The notes below the pieces were generated by a model, which searched no databases, was not told where the DNA came from, and saw nothing but the letters and a program-made list of their open reading frames with translations. A stretch of DNA of 64,000 bases from Heliocidaris erythrogramma (Eukaryota > Echinodermata > Echinoidea > Camarodonta > Echinometridae). Where the stretch lies: assembly GCA_025617745.1 (NCBI GenBank), contig CM046855.1, forward strand, positions 14,725,880 to 14,789,879. The letters are read 5' to 3'. The position numbers and the translations under genes were made by a program. Within the stretch, counting starts at the first letter, position 1. Each line of letters begins with the position of its first letter. This document shows positions 14,061 to 49,991 of this stretch, piece by piece.

Positions 14061-15025
14061 TTAATACCTTTCTAGCTCTCAACAGATGATACAACAAATT
14101 CTGCTCCAAATACTCTATTGTCCCTTTAAAGCAACTCAGGAAGAAGGATATCAAGACTGGCCTAATAACGCTGCACGCCTGTCTTGCATCTAAACTCATC
14201 TCAAATATTCCATCCTGACAGAGATGTTAAAAATGGAGCCAGAAGGGCGTTAACTCTGTATCAAACGATAGAAATTAATGACCTTCTGGCTCTGAGCACA
14301 TGATGTGTTCATTGTGGCAACAGGAACGGTTAAAACTAAGGGTGTGATGATTTAAGAAGAGTGGGAAAACAGTGGAAAATACTTTTTAAATTTACAATAT
14401 GAAACAGAAGTACATCTGTACATCTACTGTAAACTATTTATATACAATATTTTAGGCTTGCTGCACAGATATAAATAGTCTCTGGATAGGTTCTGTACTT
14501 GTTATTGTGCTATAGTATTCTATTGTTATCATATATTGCATGACATATACACTGCTATTACTTGGTACAATAGTTGCCCTTTTAGAACAAGAATTCAATC
14601 TAGATTTATCCCTGTCTTATTTGCTATCACATAATATAATCAGACAATCAATAATAACAGGACTAATGTCTTTGTTGCTATTTTAGCTTCATTTATTTTA
14701 CTTTAAATTACTTTACATTACTTTACAAGTTGTTCACAAATCAATAATGTCAGCCATCTATATTACATAGTAAATTGCACAAGAATTTACAATAAACACA
14801 TTATTTACATCAAGGTTTAGATTGGAATACATAGAAGAAAAGTAGTATGTAATGTAGCACATTTTCTTGCAATATGTTTATGAGTAATCTACCAAGCAAG
14901 AAGTCACAAAATCCATTCAGTACACTGTCATATTCAACATACATGTATATCAAATGCAGAAGGTGCTAATTTGGGGGAATATCAAAAATTGTGAAAATTG
15001 CAGCATAAATTTATTTGTTTACTAT

Positions 15026-15344
15026 GGCCCGTATTCTGAACTCCGGTTTAACTTAAACCATGGTTTAAATCTGTGGTTAACTATGGGACTATGGGTAGCC
15101 AAAAATGTCAAAACTTTGTTTACACTGTTATGTTCCTTATGTTTACTGGATTCTGGTCTCGTGCTTTAACGGTCAAGAAAAGTATTGTACTTACCATTCC
15201 CAGACAGTTTTTAAAAGTTTGAGTACAAAAACTGCTGATAAATTGAATATCTACTGTTAGAGGTTTGTGTCACATTTGGTTGCCCATAGTTAACCACACA
15301 TTTAGACCATGGTTTAAGTTAAACCGGAGTTCAGAATACGGGCC
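15026..15344. mobile_element. MITE with about 45-bp TIRs (GGCCCGTATTCTGAACTCCG)
   Basis: Long, nearly perfect inverted ends continuing ctccggtttaacttaaacc; TAT on both sides suggests a 3-bp (or TA) target duplication. 319 bp. Confidence 0.8.
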
Positions 15345-15959
15345 TATGAGTCTTAATTGCTACTGAACATCCAAAATATCTTTGAATGGTAGTTTTGAAA
15401 CAGCTTCACAAATACAAGATATCTGTCAAAAGCTTGTTTCAATGTCTCCTATCTGCTCAAAAACAAGGTTTCTTATATATCACACACATAATCCAAGCAC
15501 AAGCCCTATGCAATTCTACATCAGATTGCAAGTAAAGTCAGTTAGATACTGTCATTTAATTATGACATGAAATTTGAGGGGATAGTATCCTACATAATTC
15601 ATCAAAAATTGAATGGTGTAAAAGTAACTCTAAATGAACCATTTCATACCTCATAGATGCCAAGGATATCAAAGACATCTTTCCTGAAGCTTTTGTGTTT
15701 CATTTCTTTCCATAAACCAAAGCCAGTGCAGAGTTTATTGGATCAATCAAATTATGTGTGAATGAATACAGTCTTCAATGAATACATAAAATCTACAAAT
15801 TGCACCATGTCCATATGTATACAAATAATTTAAAAAAAATTACAAAGTCATCCAATTTCACCATTCATTGTCTTACAGGTAAAAAATTCTAATAAAGGAA
15901 TCCAATTCAATAGCACAATTACTACATAATAATTGATAACTGTCTTGGACGGTACTATC

Positions 15960-16153
15960 AGACCTGCCAACCCTGAAACCCAAGAAATAGGGACAGATGA
16001 CAAGGCAGAGGCTGAAAATAAGAACATTTCTGAGTTTCCTATACATTACTACAGACAGATTTTTGCAAAAAATAGTGACACAGTGGTAGAAGTGGCTCTT
16101 TCATTTACCAAAAATCAGGATTGTCCCTGTTAAATAGGGACAGTTGGCAGGTA
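15960..16153. mobile_element. MITE with short TIRs (ACCTGCCAAC)
   Basis: Left agacctgccaaccctgaaa and right agggacagttggcaggt are inverted; the words caagaaatagggacag and gttaaatagggacag also pair in part. About 195 bp. Confidence 0.55.
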
Positions 16154-16534
16154 TGTAATATACATTAGATTTTGGGGAACAAAGTACTTACTGTCAATTT
16201 GAGGTGAACCACAACATCTAATTTCTGTTAATATTTGCACTGCTAATAATTATTGATCTAAAGTCAATGAATGTTAGTCACTATGACAAAAGCTACTACA
16301 TGTATATGACATGACATGTTTCATCAAAGATCACAAATAAGTTAATGTAATCTTTATAAGTGATCCATAATGTAAGACAGGGTGTCTGCATCATAATAGT
16401 GGTTGGGACATGAAAAGATCAGCAACACATGGTGTAAATGCGGGCAACAGCAATGTTCAATAAAATTGGTCAGTGCAATTATACCACTGGAGAACCCACT
16501 GAGATATCAGTGACTGGTCACTTTGACCCCGTTT

Positions 16535-17132
16535 ACAGTGCAGGGCCGGGCCGAGGCCGGGCTCGGCCCGGCCCTAATTGCGGTACTCGGCCCCTCAATT
16601 TTGTGCGTTTGCAGTGCGGGTCTCGGGCCGGCCTAAATTATAACCTTTCAGTATTTTGTCATAGTGGCGGTCTGCATGTAAACAAACGTTTATTTTGGTG
16701 GGCGCGCGCGGGTAAACGTAACGGTTTAGGTGTCGAATCAGCAAAAATTATCTTACCGAAGTTGATCGACGAAATCTTTCGAACGAAACAGCACAAGAGA
16801 TGAACGATGATAATTGAATTAAAAACACTAGTATCTCGACTTTTATAAACACGGACAGACTTTGGAAATCTCAGCGGAAAAGACAACAAAGAAGGCCTTA
16901 CAATGCAACGCTCAAAGCAACCGCGGGATCATGACGTCATTCCGATGATGTAATGATCGCTGCACTTCCGGGATCACATTTGGTACCGCATTTGGGCCCG
17001 CATGCGTTTACAGTGAAAGAAGGCCGGGCCATGACTACCTCCAGAGCTGGTCCAAATGCGCGGCCGCCTTTGGTACCGCATTTGGCCTTTTGAGCGTTTA
17101 CAGTGAAGTTTAGGCCGGCCTCGGCCCGGGCT
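16535..17132. mobile_element. GC-rich inverted-repeat element next to the DZANK1 3' end
   Basis: The left end gggccgggccgaggccgg, with aattgcggtac, and the right end, inverted, gggccgaggccggcc with aaatgcggtac, are inverted copies. The phrase gtttacagtg occurs four times (one as gtttgcagtg). It ends about 90 bp from the DZANK1 stop and may fall within the 3' UTR. Its GC content is far above its surroundings. Confidence 0.55.
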
Positions 17133-17221
17133 TTCTCTCACTGTCTTTGTTGTAAGGAACATTGACTCCATTTCAATAATGATCAACTTGTGATAATTTT
17201 TCATGTTCTTGAAAGAGTTCC

Positions 17222-41146
<23,925 letters not shown>

Positions 41147-41237
41147 CTTGGTTTTTCTTGATGGTTAGGTTGAACTGAATGGCTTTTCTGAAGACCAGAC
41201 TAATCTGCCATAAAAAGAAATGAATGATTATGATTAA

Positions 41238-42178
41238 GCCTGAGTCATATCGAATATTTCATAAACCGGGATTCGACGGCTTTGATTCGATCGAATACCG
41301 GTTAATCGATAAATGATGTGCGGTGAAAACAGAGTTGCACACAGTTGCACGCAGTGCATGCACCATGCACCGGTGACCGGTCCGCTGGCATCGCGGGCAT
41401 ATGTTGTATGGGCTCTCGCTGCTCGAAATTAACGATAGCCCGCTAGCCAATGGCTAACTTAGTAAAAATCACAGCGGAGTGAGCGGACGAGCCAAAATCT
41501 TAAGTTTCTAGTCCGTATGTCTAGCCAAAATGTCACTAGTGTCGCACGAAGCGATGCTCATTGTCGACACACCCGACAATGATTCAAATTCAAAGAATTA
41601 ATAATCTTACTTTGTCTTTGGAGAGCTGAATGGAACACGTTTGTTCGATGCCAAAAAAAAACACAATACGAAATAAACTTTTCGTCGCTCAATATAGACT
41701 CGACTTCATTCAGCTTCAGAGATCATTCAGAAGTAATTGCCAATTTGATGAGAGTGTGATATTAGTTATTGCGAATTAAGTAGGAACACTCGTACTCATG
41801 CCCGTATTTATCATGTTCAATTATACAATTGTCAAATTGACAATTAATGCAGAGAGAGTGCAAGAAAATTATCGTAAACTTCAGTTCGTAACGACAAAAC
41901 GATTTTTCCATAGAGAAAGCGCAGGTACAGCGCGAAGTCCTGCGCGAGCGAATTAGCGAAAGTTAGCCAACAGTTTGAACTTTGAAGTCGCCTTCACGTT
42001 CTCTGCTAGTATATATGCTGTACGTTACGGAGTTTCTTTTTTTATTTGATTTTTTCATGGTGGCTACGGTAGTCAAAAATCTGGCGGACTACAAATCGAT
42101 GCACCGAATTTGCCAAAACGTATTCGGGATTTGATGTCTTCGATCGAACACCGGCTAACCAATCGATTCGACTCAGGC
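41238..42178. mobile_element. TTAA-flanked non-autonomous element, 941 bp
   Basis: TTAA at 41234-41237 and 42179-42182; ends GCCTGAGTC / GACTCAGGC. An extended imperfect inverted region includes ttcgatcgaa and accggttaa-type words. It is not a CCC-type end, so piggyBac is less likely than another TTAA family. It lies in the predicted DZANK1 5' UTR intron. Confidence 0.65.
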
Positions 42179-42237
42179 TTAATTATGATACTTGAATATG
42201 TACATGTTCATGTAGCTCAAGGTCACAGATTTGGTGA

Positions 42238-42260
42238 CCCCCCCCCCCCCCCCCCCCCCC
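42238..42260. repeat. 23-base poly(C) run
   Basis: An uninterrupted C run directly beside the TTAA element at 41238-42178; length likely unstable and sequencing-prone. Confidence 0.9.
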
Positions 42261-42396
42261 GAATCTCCCTCCAAGAAGTTCCCCAAAGTTGACAAGCCCT
42301 GGTAAACAGTTAGAGAGGAAATGAGTAGAAAAGGAAAAAGATCAAGATGATTAGCTGTTGTCAGTCCTACTAAAAGCTGCCAACAGCAAGTTAAAA

Positions 42397-42490
42397 TCTA
42401 GACCAAAAGCTTCGGTCTCTCTGTATCGTCGGTTGTTCCGCTGAGACTCCGTCTGGCTCCACTAGACCTCCGTACATAGAGACTGAATGC
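42397..42490. repeat. Possible single end related to the Mutator-like MITE
   Basis: The sequence ctagaccaaaagcttcggtc resembles the end of the element at 43271. No matching right end was found, so this may be a truncated copy or chance similarity. Confidence 0.3.
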
Positions 42491-42787
42491 TTACATATCG
42501 CGTAGTGTGTGGACGGTCATATCATTGAATAGTCTCCGCCATTGACCTCTTTGATAGACGTGTGGTGCAGATAATAGAATTGACCCCGGAACCGGTTCTC
42601 GGGAAAGATCGCCATTTTATTATTTCTCTGTATGTTTGTGTGTAGCATTGCATTCAGTGGCGTATGCGTTAACAGTGCAGTATAGGAACGTAACCGGAAC
42701 GTACGTAGCGAACATGGTAGCGAACCGACGGTTAATTTACAAAAACCGACCCCAATATATCCAAGAAATACAATAAATTCAACTCAC

Positions 42788-43180
42788 CGATGTTGGAAAA
42801 GATGATTCCAAAAATGAAATCCGTAATTTACTGTCGATTCTCGCGAAACGAGCTATCGGAGTCATTGTGTACATTTCCTGGTCGCTGCGGGCGCTGACAT
42901 CTCCCCAAAAGAATTTTTTCCGTTAAAAATTTGGTCCCTATCCCGTACACGGAAAAGTCCTGATTTTCTGTGTGCGCGATCGTAGAGAACGATGTGCGCT
43001 TGCGATCCCAAGTTTCTTCGTGGACAAAAATTTTATTGGCCGATTTTAGTCTAAGACATCGGCGGTATGTAAACAACACGCGATCGCGAAACAAATCGGC
43101 GGGGATTTCTTCGGTTTTGGGCATGATTTTGACTTTGGATTTTGCTGGAAATATGGAAAGTTCTTCCTAAAAAAACGGCC
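42788..43180 (-). promoter_or_regulatory. Probable non-coding first exon and promoter region of DZANK1
   Basis: On the minus strand a good donor (CATCG then GTGAGTT) lies at 42788, and a strong acceptor (TTTCTTTTTATGGCAG) lies at 41205, 59 bp before the DZANK1 ATG. Joining them removes a 1.6-kb intron holding the 941-bp TTAA-flanked element. The stretch above 42788 is richer in CpG than its surroundings, as expected of a promoter. A 98-codon open frame (42828-43124, minus) inside this exon would be an upstream ORF and resembles nothing I know. The 5' end is not defined; 43180 is a guess. This is inferred from splice signals only. Confidence 0.4.
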
Positions 43181-43270
43181 ATTTGATGTAGGAGTGAGAT
43201 TTTTAAGGGCTGAATTTGAAAGCAAGGTATTTAAAATATTTATCTTATTTCCCCCCCATACCTTTAGTAC

Positions 43271-43699
43271 TAGACCAAAAATTCTGTCTCTCGTTCGTTA
43301 GCCTCTTATTTGGATAGGGTCGGCTCTTCACTTAGAGACAGAAACGCTCCATACACTCGCCTGTGCAAACTCACTGACCGCCGAGGAACAGTAGGCATGT
43401 CGTTGTTGAAATGTGAATCTTACGATTTTTAAAAATATTTGTGTAAATTAAATAGATTAGGCCTAGGCTCTATACTTAAACGAACATGTTCAACTTACCA
43501 ATTTGACTGTTATTCCTTTTAATGCTCCTTTTTCAGGTAATTCAGGGTCCAAGGTTTTCTCCGTTTGAAAATCTTCCAGCCGTATTCAAACTGTTATAGT
43601 GTGTAAGTCAATGTGTATTCGGTTTGCACAGAAGAGTGATACGGCCGTTTCTGTCTCTAAGTGAAGAGCTAACGAACGAGAGACAGAATTTTCGGTCTA
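43271..43699. mobile_element. Mutator-like MITE with a 9-bp target duplication
   Basis: Perfect 9-bp direct repeats CTTTAGTAC (43262-43270 and 43700-43708) flank a 429-bp element. Its inverted ends are long: the left starts TAGACCAAAAATTCTGTC and the right is its inverted copy with one change nearby; both continue through ctcgttcgttag and ctcttcacttagagacag. The left arm has a 22-bp insertion (43302-43323) absent from the right. A 9-bp TSD with long TIRs fits Mutator-like elements. Confidence 0.7.
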
Positions 43700-44398
43700 C
43701 TTTAGTACATGCGACAGAAAATACCAACTATTTTACAGTATTGTAGCCATGAGTGGTTGGCAGGTTGTTGGTGGCTTTTAGAAGATCGGATTCTTTGGCG
43801 GCTCTTGGCAGCTCTTGGTAAAACGTGTCTTGGCATCCTCTTGGCTGCTGCTGACAATGCATTGTTGTTGTTGTTATTTCGGATTTTTGGCATACGATTC
43901 GGTTCCGAACATTGAGGCCATCTACGTGCAGGTTTCTGTAGATCTATTATTAAAGTTAGATCTAACGTTTTTGTTACTTCAACTAAATACTTCTTTTTAT
44001 TATTTTTGTTTTTCAATTTTACTTTTGAGTTTTGTCAAGGAGTTCACAGGTCTGGTCATCCAACTCAAGACGGTCCTTCCAATTGATGACAACGCATTCC
44101 TGTCAACCGGTTTCTTTTTTTTAATACTCTGTAAATAACTGCATTGTCACTGTCAATAGGCCTTTGCCTTTGGCTTTGCTTGACTACTGTTTAACTGTAA
44201 CTTGTAAGGCCTACTTCAACTTCAGTTCAAGACTACTAAAGCAGCGTTGGAGCTCTCTGGAGTTAAACTTACATTAAAGTACGGACATGTATTGTACTCA
44301 GTACTAATACTACTAAGTCTGTATGTAGTGTAGATCTAGTAGTATGAGTATGAATCATGACGATGATTGATCATTTGATGTTTCCACAACACCCATAC

Positions 44399-44795
44399 CT
44401 CTTCTTCTTCTTCTTCTTCTTCCAGTCTGGTACAGACCGCCGCTGGCGTATTATCGTACCTTGTGCTTGTCGAGTGCCGAGTGTACAGTGCAAGTAAAAA
44501 TTGCTCTACAATCAAACTATGTGCAGCTAAAAAACAGTCCTGAAGCTCAACGGAGCTTCACATGTTGCACCTTCTGCTTGAAGAGCTCCAAGGAGGTGCA
44601 GTTGACAACAGCAGGTGGCAGGGAATTCCACAGTCTGATACTAGCGTCTGGGTAGAACGTTGTTTGGTACAGGTGAGTTCTAGCAAAGGGAACCCTGAAC
44701 TTATGTGGGTTCCCGCGGGTCTGTGGGCCAGCAACTGGGATGAAGTTGGTGACAGGGAGATCAACCAAACATACACTGTCACAGAAATGATACAA
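44399..44795 (-). mobile_element. LINE fragment: C-terminal end of ORF2 with (GAA)n tail
   Basis: The minus-strand frame 44547-44795 ends a CR1/L2-type ORF2: RTHLYQTTFYPDASIRLWNS, then LPPAVVNCTSLELFKQKVQ. The pattern SFxPxxIRLWNxLPxxVVxxxSLxxFKxxL is typical of the C-terminus of these polyproteins. A (GAA)n run on the minus strand at 44399-44422 is a likely 3' tail. Confidence 0.7.
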
Positions 44796-45331
44796 TAATC
44801 ACCCTCAAATTGGCATATGTGATTAAAAAACAACATAAATTTGGTTAATCAAATCATACAAATGAAGGATCATATAACCAATCAAACCTCGAATGAAGAA
44901 ACGTACCTAATTTCACTAGCTGAGGTTCCTATCCGAGACAATTCCTCAAGCTCTGTGTACAATTTTGAACATCTAATTGGAACATACTATTCTTTGCTAG
45001 GGGTAAGTAGGAAAAATAAAAATATTTTACAAATATTGTAGCCTATTTTTCATGATTCGAACACACTTATACATTTATAATGGTATTAAATTATGCAATA
45101 TGTACGGACATATCACTTGTATTATTCATACTTGATAAAATACGATTTTTGAAATATCTTGATAAATATAATATCCCCTCTATTTCGATTGGACGACCCC
45201 ATGGTAGCCATTTCCCCAGTTGCCGAGGACGCTAACGTACGGTTTGCACTGACGTCTCTTCCCCGGAACTCCGGGGTGTAAAAACAAAGACCATATAGCT
45301 GCAGAGTCGGAGGTTCCGATACGCACCGAAC

Positions 45332-48060
45332 ATGTCGACAGCTTCCAAAGTTACGCTTTGCTTGTCAATTGTGACCGCTGGTACAATAATAGCTGGTGTC
45401 CACTACAAGAAAAAGTCTGACCAAATGGTAATTCACTTTTTTTTTGTTATTTGTAAGTAAATTGCGAAATAGTCAAGATGTCTGCTATCACTCAGTCCAA
45501 GACGTAAGCTTTTGTGTATTGTTTAAGGGTGCACTGCCACTAGTATGCTAATTGCTATATCTAATATGAAAATAATCTAATTCACATGTATTCATGGTTT
45601 TTGTGCTCTCACTTAGATTTGACTTCAACCCTTATAAGGGAATATAATTAATAAGGAATTCATTAGACATATGCAAGCAATGTCACAGCTTGTAATTTGA
45701 CACCATTAAGAAAAAGATAAAATATCTTTTGATAAACTCTAGCTAAACATGCTAAATCCAAAAGTAAAACTGCAATTGCAGAACTAAAGAAAGGCAAAAA
45801 GACTGATCATCGATCAAAACGGGGTAACCTCGTCAGCATAAGCCTAAGGACTGCTATTCATAACAAGACAAAGTAAGGACCACTTATTCATACATAAGGA
45901 CTGCTATCAATAACACGTGACTAAATGAATAGCAGTTTTGTATGAATAACGAGCAAACCATAGACACATTAGTTACCTCGCTATTCATAAGGACCTCCAT
46001 TCATAAGGACCTCCATTCATAAGGACCACTATTCATAACTATTCCTAAGGACCGTTAATCATAACGCGTGTTAAATGAATAGCGGTTTTTTATGAATAGT
46101 GAGCGGACCCTGTCAAAACTGATTGAAATTGCAAATGATGATATATGTTCTAATAAAGTGAGTGTTATTTATTGGATTTTTATCTTCTTTTATTTTCAAT
46201 TTAATTAAAAGTGATACTGCCTATCTTCATGTATGATGGGGAGCCCTATCATGTCTGCACACCTAAGATTTTCACTTGGAAATGTATAAGAATTTCTGTA
46301 ATATTCCTCTAAAGCTTAATTTTATATTATTCCTGATATTCTAAAGAGTAAGTTTGCAAGAAATCTCATCAAAATTATTTAGAGCAAGAACAATGCCATT
46401 TTCACAAGAAACAGCTGCCCATGTCTGCGCACTCATTCATTTTGCACGCAGTTGGGGAGTTTTGACGTGAAAGAAAACATTTTGAGGCTTGTGAATAAAA
46501 TGTCTGAAATAAGCCCGCTATTCAATATTTTGACTTGTATTTTGCATCAATACCTATCGCTATCATAAAGATGAAATGTTAGTGTTCGTTGCATGTTTTA
46601 TCAGAATCGTGCAGTTACGCGTGTGCGCAGACAAGGTCACTGTGCAGACTTGGGCACTGCGCAGACTTGGGCACTCTAACCATATACCCAAACGTTCTGT
46701 GTCCGGACAGGTTGGTTATCCAGACAGGTCTTTTAAGCAATAAATTGTACAGCTTTTCATGCAAATTGTCACAAATCCTTCACAGGATAAGTTGAAAATC
46801 ATGTGAATAGCAAATATTCACTGATTTTAGTGTTACCTGATGCATAATTTTTTTTGTAAAATCTGACAGGAAAAAATTGACACACAACCTCACATCCGAC
46901 TCATTAACTTCAAAGCAATCGCATTTTTCAAAAGCCTAACTCACTCACTTTACTGCCCTAACATCTAACATTCATCACTGCAAATTTCATTTTAATCTGA
47001 TATACCTGTCTTGAGGTATTTGTAATTAATTAAGGGCATAATACTGAAAATCATAAATTTGTAAAAACAAAGAAAATGCGAAATTTCCATAGGAAGTTAT
47101 GTTCACAATATAAGTTTCTTCTGAAATGATTAAGTCTTCGTTTTTTTATTTAAAATGTCAAAAACTTTATTGATTTCAATAAAAAATTCATATTTACACT
47201 AAATCCAAACTTGATAATGAAATATTAATTACTAAAAATAATTAATATATAATTGAATTAATTAAATACTATTTTATTTTATGAAAGATCTGTCCGAGAA
47301 TCGGGTCATAGAAACAATAAAGTAGTTAACTTTAATCTCAATTTTAAGATACGCTTCACGAAACCGTCAAAGGTACAAGTTCAACGACATCATATTTAAG
47401 TTCGTGTATGTCAGTGAACATGAGTATCAATAGGATGTTGGCGAACTTTGAGAAAAACTTGTAACTGTTTCATGGAACACTACCTTGATTCTGAAATTGT
47501 CTTTATTTTGTGTACCGTTAATTGTGATTGATGATGTCTACGAATGACTATAAAAATATTTTGAATTTCTTTTGATTGCAGCTTCATGTCCAGTGAACTA
47601 CATGTATGGTTGAGACTCGATAACATCATTAACTCGTATCTAGATGACTTTGTACTTGTGTGATCGGGTCGATGATATGAACAAAAACGCTGCATGAAAT
47701 AATTGTTTTCACTGTCGAAAGAAGTGCCAAAAACGTTTATGAAATTTCACATCAGATTACCAACCATATTCAAATAATTCACATATGATGTCACACTATC
47801 ATTTGCATTTTCCTACTATATACTCTAGTCTAACTAATTTGCCTTGCTGCTCAGTATGTTGGTTTTTTTTTTTAAATCTCAGTAGTTGATAATTATGGAC
47901 ATTGTTTTGTTATTTCTTTTAGAAATTACGAGAAGGCATCTACAAAGACCTGGAAAGACAAGAGAGAAAGCGTCAGAATAGAGAGGAGCTGGAGCGACAG
48001 ATAGCCCTTACAAAACAGCTGACAGAAGAACGAGATCGCAGAGAAAATCAAGCTCATTGA
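45332..48060 (+). CDS. PET117: PET117 cytochrome c oxidase assembly factor, two exons
   Basis: Exons 45332-45427 and 47923-48060 join in phase 0 to give 77 residues; the human protein has 81. The start MSTASKVTLCLSIVTAGTII is a single hydrophobic segment followed by AGVHYKKKSDQM, the Pet117 signature (human AGVHVKQQWDQ). The second exon is a charged helix (KLREGIYKDLERQERKRQN, then QIALTKQLTEERDRR). PET117 is a mitochondrial matrix/inner-membrane protein that helps complex IV assembly, in yeast through Cox15 and heme A synthesis (published knowledge). The donor is ATG then GTAATTC; the acceptor is TATTTCTTTTAG. It is divergent from DZANK1 and convergent with the papilin-like gene. A 143-bp miniature element lies about 200 bp after the stop, probably in the 3' UTR. 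Confidence 0.93.
45840..46110. repeat. Cluster of direct and inverted repeats in the PET117 intron
   Basis: Words such as ctattcataa, aaggac(ca/ct) and tgaatagcggtttt recur. Two direct units (about 45922-45960 and 46070-46109) are similar over 40 bp, and inverted copies of ctattcataa pair with ttatgaatag. The section 45990-46030 has three tandem copies of cctccattcataagga-type units. Confidence 0.6.
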
Positions 48061-48263
48061 TGACCAGTGTAAAGAGACTCCTAGGGTAAAGTTAAGATGG
48101 AGGTTGCAGGAGAAGAGGAAGAGTTGCTGTTTCTACTATGCAAGTGAATATCTGAAGAAGCTAGATGAAAGACTGAGGTAGAGAGCAGCTGTGAAGAAAT
48201 ATTGGTGGAACAGAGGAGAGTATCGACTAGATTTGCAAGAAATAATATTCTGATGAAAATAAC

Positions 48264-48409
48264 TCCCGGGGAGCGTTTCAGCAAGCATTTTGTCAGTGAT
48301 TTTTAATGACAAATTTGCTCTCAGCCAATCAGATGCAAGGATTTCAGTAGCTTATAACAGTTGTTGGTAAAAATCACTGACAAAACGCTTGATGAAATGC
48401 TCCCTAGGC
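48264..48409. mobile_element. Hairpin MITE with the same core, copy 2 (opposite orientation)
   Basis: Arms gagcgtttcagcaagcattt and gacaaaacgcttgatgaaat; the centre is gctctcagccaatcagatgc, the inverse of copy 1. It lies about 200 bp downstream of the PET117 stop codon. Confidence 0.8.
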
Positions 48410-49991
48410 TATTGCAGTGGACTTAGCATCCATCTGAAGACAAGCTGGATTTGTCTCATTACTCATTATGGAGTTCAGTTCATTGTTACAATGGATATCA
48501 TCTATTATTACATGTCAACAGTGGCTTTCTTGTATTATTTTATGCTTTTTCAATTTTCAAATTCTCAAATCTACAAATAGGAATGATGATGTGCTTTTGC
48601 AAAGCTAAGTGGTGAATTTCTGACAAGGAGACACCAAATTCACCTGACTACTTATGTTGACAATATTTTAGCGTATTGTAAAATTTGTGACTCACTCGTG
48701 ATTTTGCGAAATCCGTGAAATATATGGCCTATACAATAATCCATCTTCTGCTTCCCTTTAAATGGGGGAAACATGTATGCAAACCTCAAACTAAAATCTT
48801 CTGTGTCACTTTTTTTTTGTATCGGTTTCTTTTTATATGTATATTTTCAAATCACTATAATTCCATAGACATTAGCAAGGGCCAAGTAGTATTTCATTAT
48901 CTTCAAATTCATTAGCTATTTTCAGTAATCTTAAAGAGCTCATATTGAGAAAAGAAGTGGTATGCGTTTTTATTTGTTAATATTAAAATCTGTGTATCAA
49001 AGAAAACAATCCTTTTTAAATTTTTCAAATAGCTCAACTAGAAAGTGCAATTTTTAAAAAATAAAAATCACCTTTTTGAGGGTTTGAAATTGTCTCGCAG
49101 TCCACTTTCGGCAAAATCCTAGCTTGTTTACTTTTCTATGCAAATTAGCACTGACGTCATTGGGTAGAGTCGTATGACCTCCGCGGTATACTGCTACACA
49201 ACATAGCATGGGCTGGCAACCGAGAGTGAAGAGAAACTTTGCTCGACATGATTTTGATACTTCAAAATTATGTTTCCAAATCCATCAGTTTTGTTAAATA
49301 TTATATGAAAACTAGTTTACATTTTATTCCAACAAGCAACCATTTTTCAGACAGCTCGCACAAGTTTACATGCACAAAAACTTTAAAAAGTCGGAGCCGA
49401 CTTGCTTTCCAACTGGGCCATCAAGGCATCATCAAGATTGGATATTCACATACACACATACACACGCCGCCGATACGAACATTTTGTACTCACAATTATT
49501 TATGGTTTATATCTCAAAATTTGATGAAGAACTATATCATTAAATGTCTACAGATATTAGATCTTTTGAGGCTCAAAACAATGGGTTAAAAAGAAATAAA
49601 CCTTAGCAAATTAATCTACACAAACCGGCCGGCAATCACACATCGCAGGCAATCATACCCAGTAGTCAGACCCGTACACATGGTAGGCTACATGTAGGCC
49701 TACAGCGACGCAGTGAAACCCCGTAGGGCTCCGCTTGAGAACTGGGCTAGATCTGATACACTGCTGAGTACTGTGGAAGAAAAGAACAGAGCTACTCTAC
49801 GAGAATCGCTCTTTTCTTCCTAATATTGGTCACAGCAGTGAAATATCTGGTGAAACACCTAATAAAGGTTGGTTTTAACTTGTCACTTGACATTTTTGGA
49901 AAAAAACGATAGTATGACTTCGAACTGAGTCCACAAAATCAGCGCAAGAACGACCATGTCGGCATTGATTCAACTATACAATTTTACAATT

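Larger units (their letters stand above)
13190..14265. repeat. Direct repeat of about 170 bp flanking the nested MITEs
   Basis: The segments 13225-13410 and 14080-14265 are diverged direct copies: gcaactcaggaagaagg, cttgtcttgcatctaa, tcaaatattcca, ctgacagagatgtt and gccagaaggg appear in the same order in both. The minus-strand frames of both contain MSLDARQAC. The copies lie just outside the TTAA-flanked element. This is a repeat family rather than a gene, because the frames do not extend. Confidence 0.7.

Noticed and set aside
42828..43124. 98-codon minus frame as a separate gene
   Set aside because: It ends before a good donor in the probable DZANK1 5' UTR exon and has no known relative; better seen as an upstream ORF.
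43702..44138. Overlapping frames of 104 and 107 codons
   Set aside because: Low-complexity (Asn- or Leu/Phe-rich), on both strands, no similarity.
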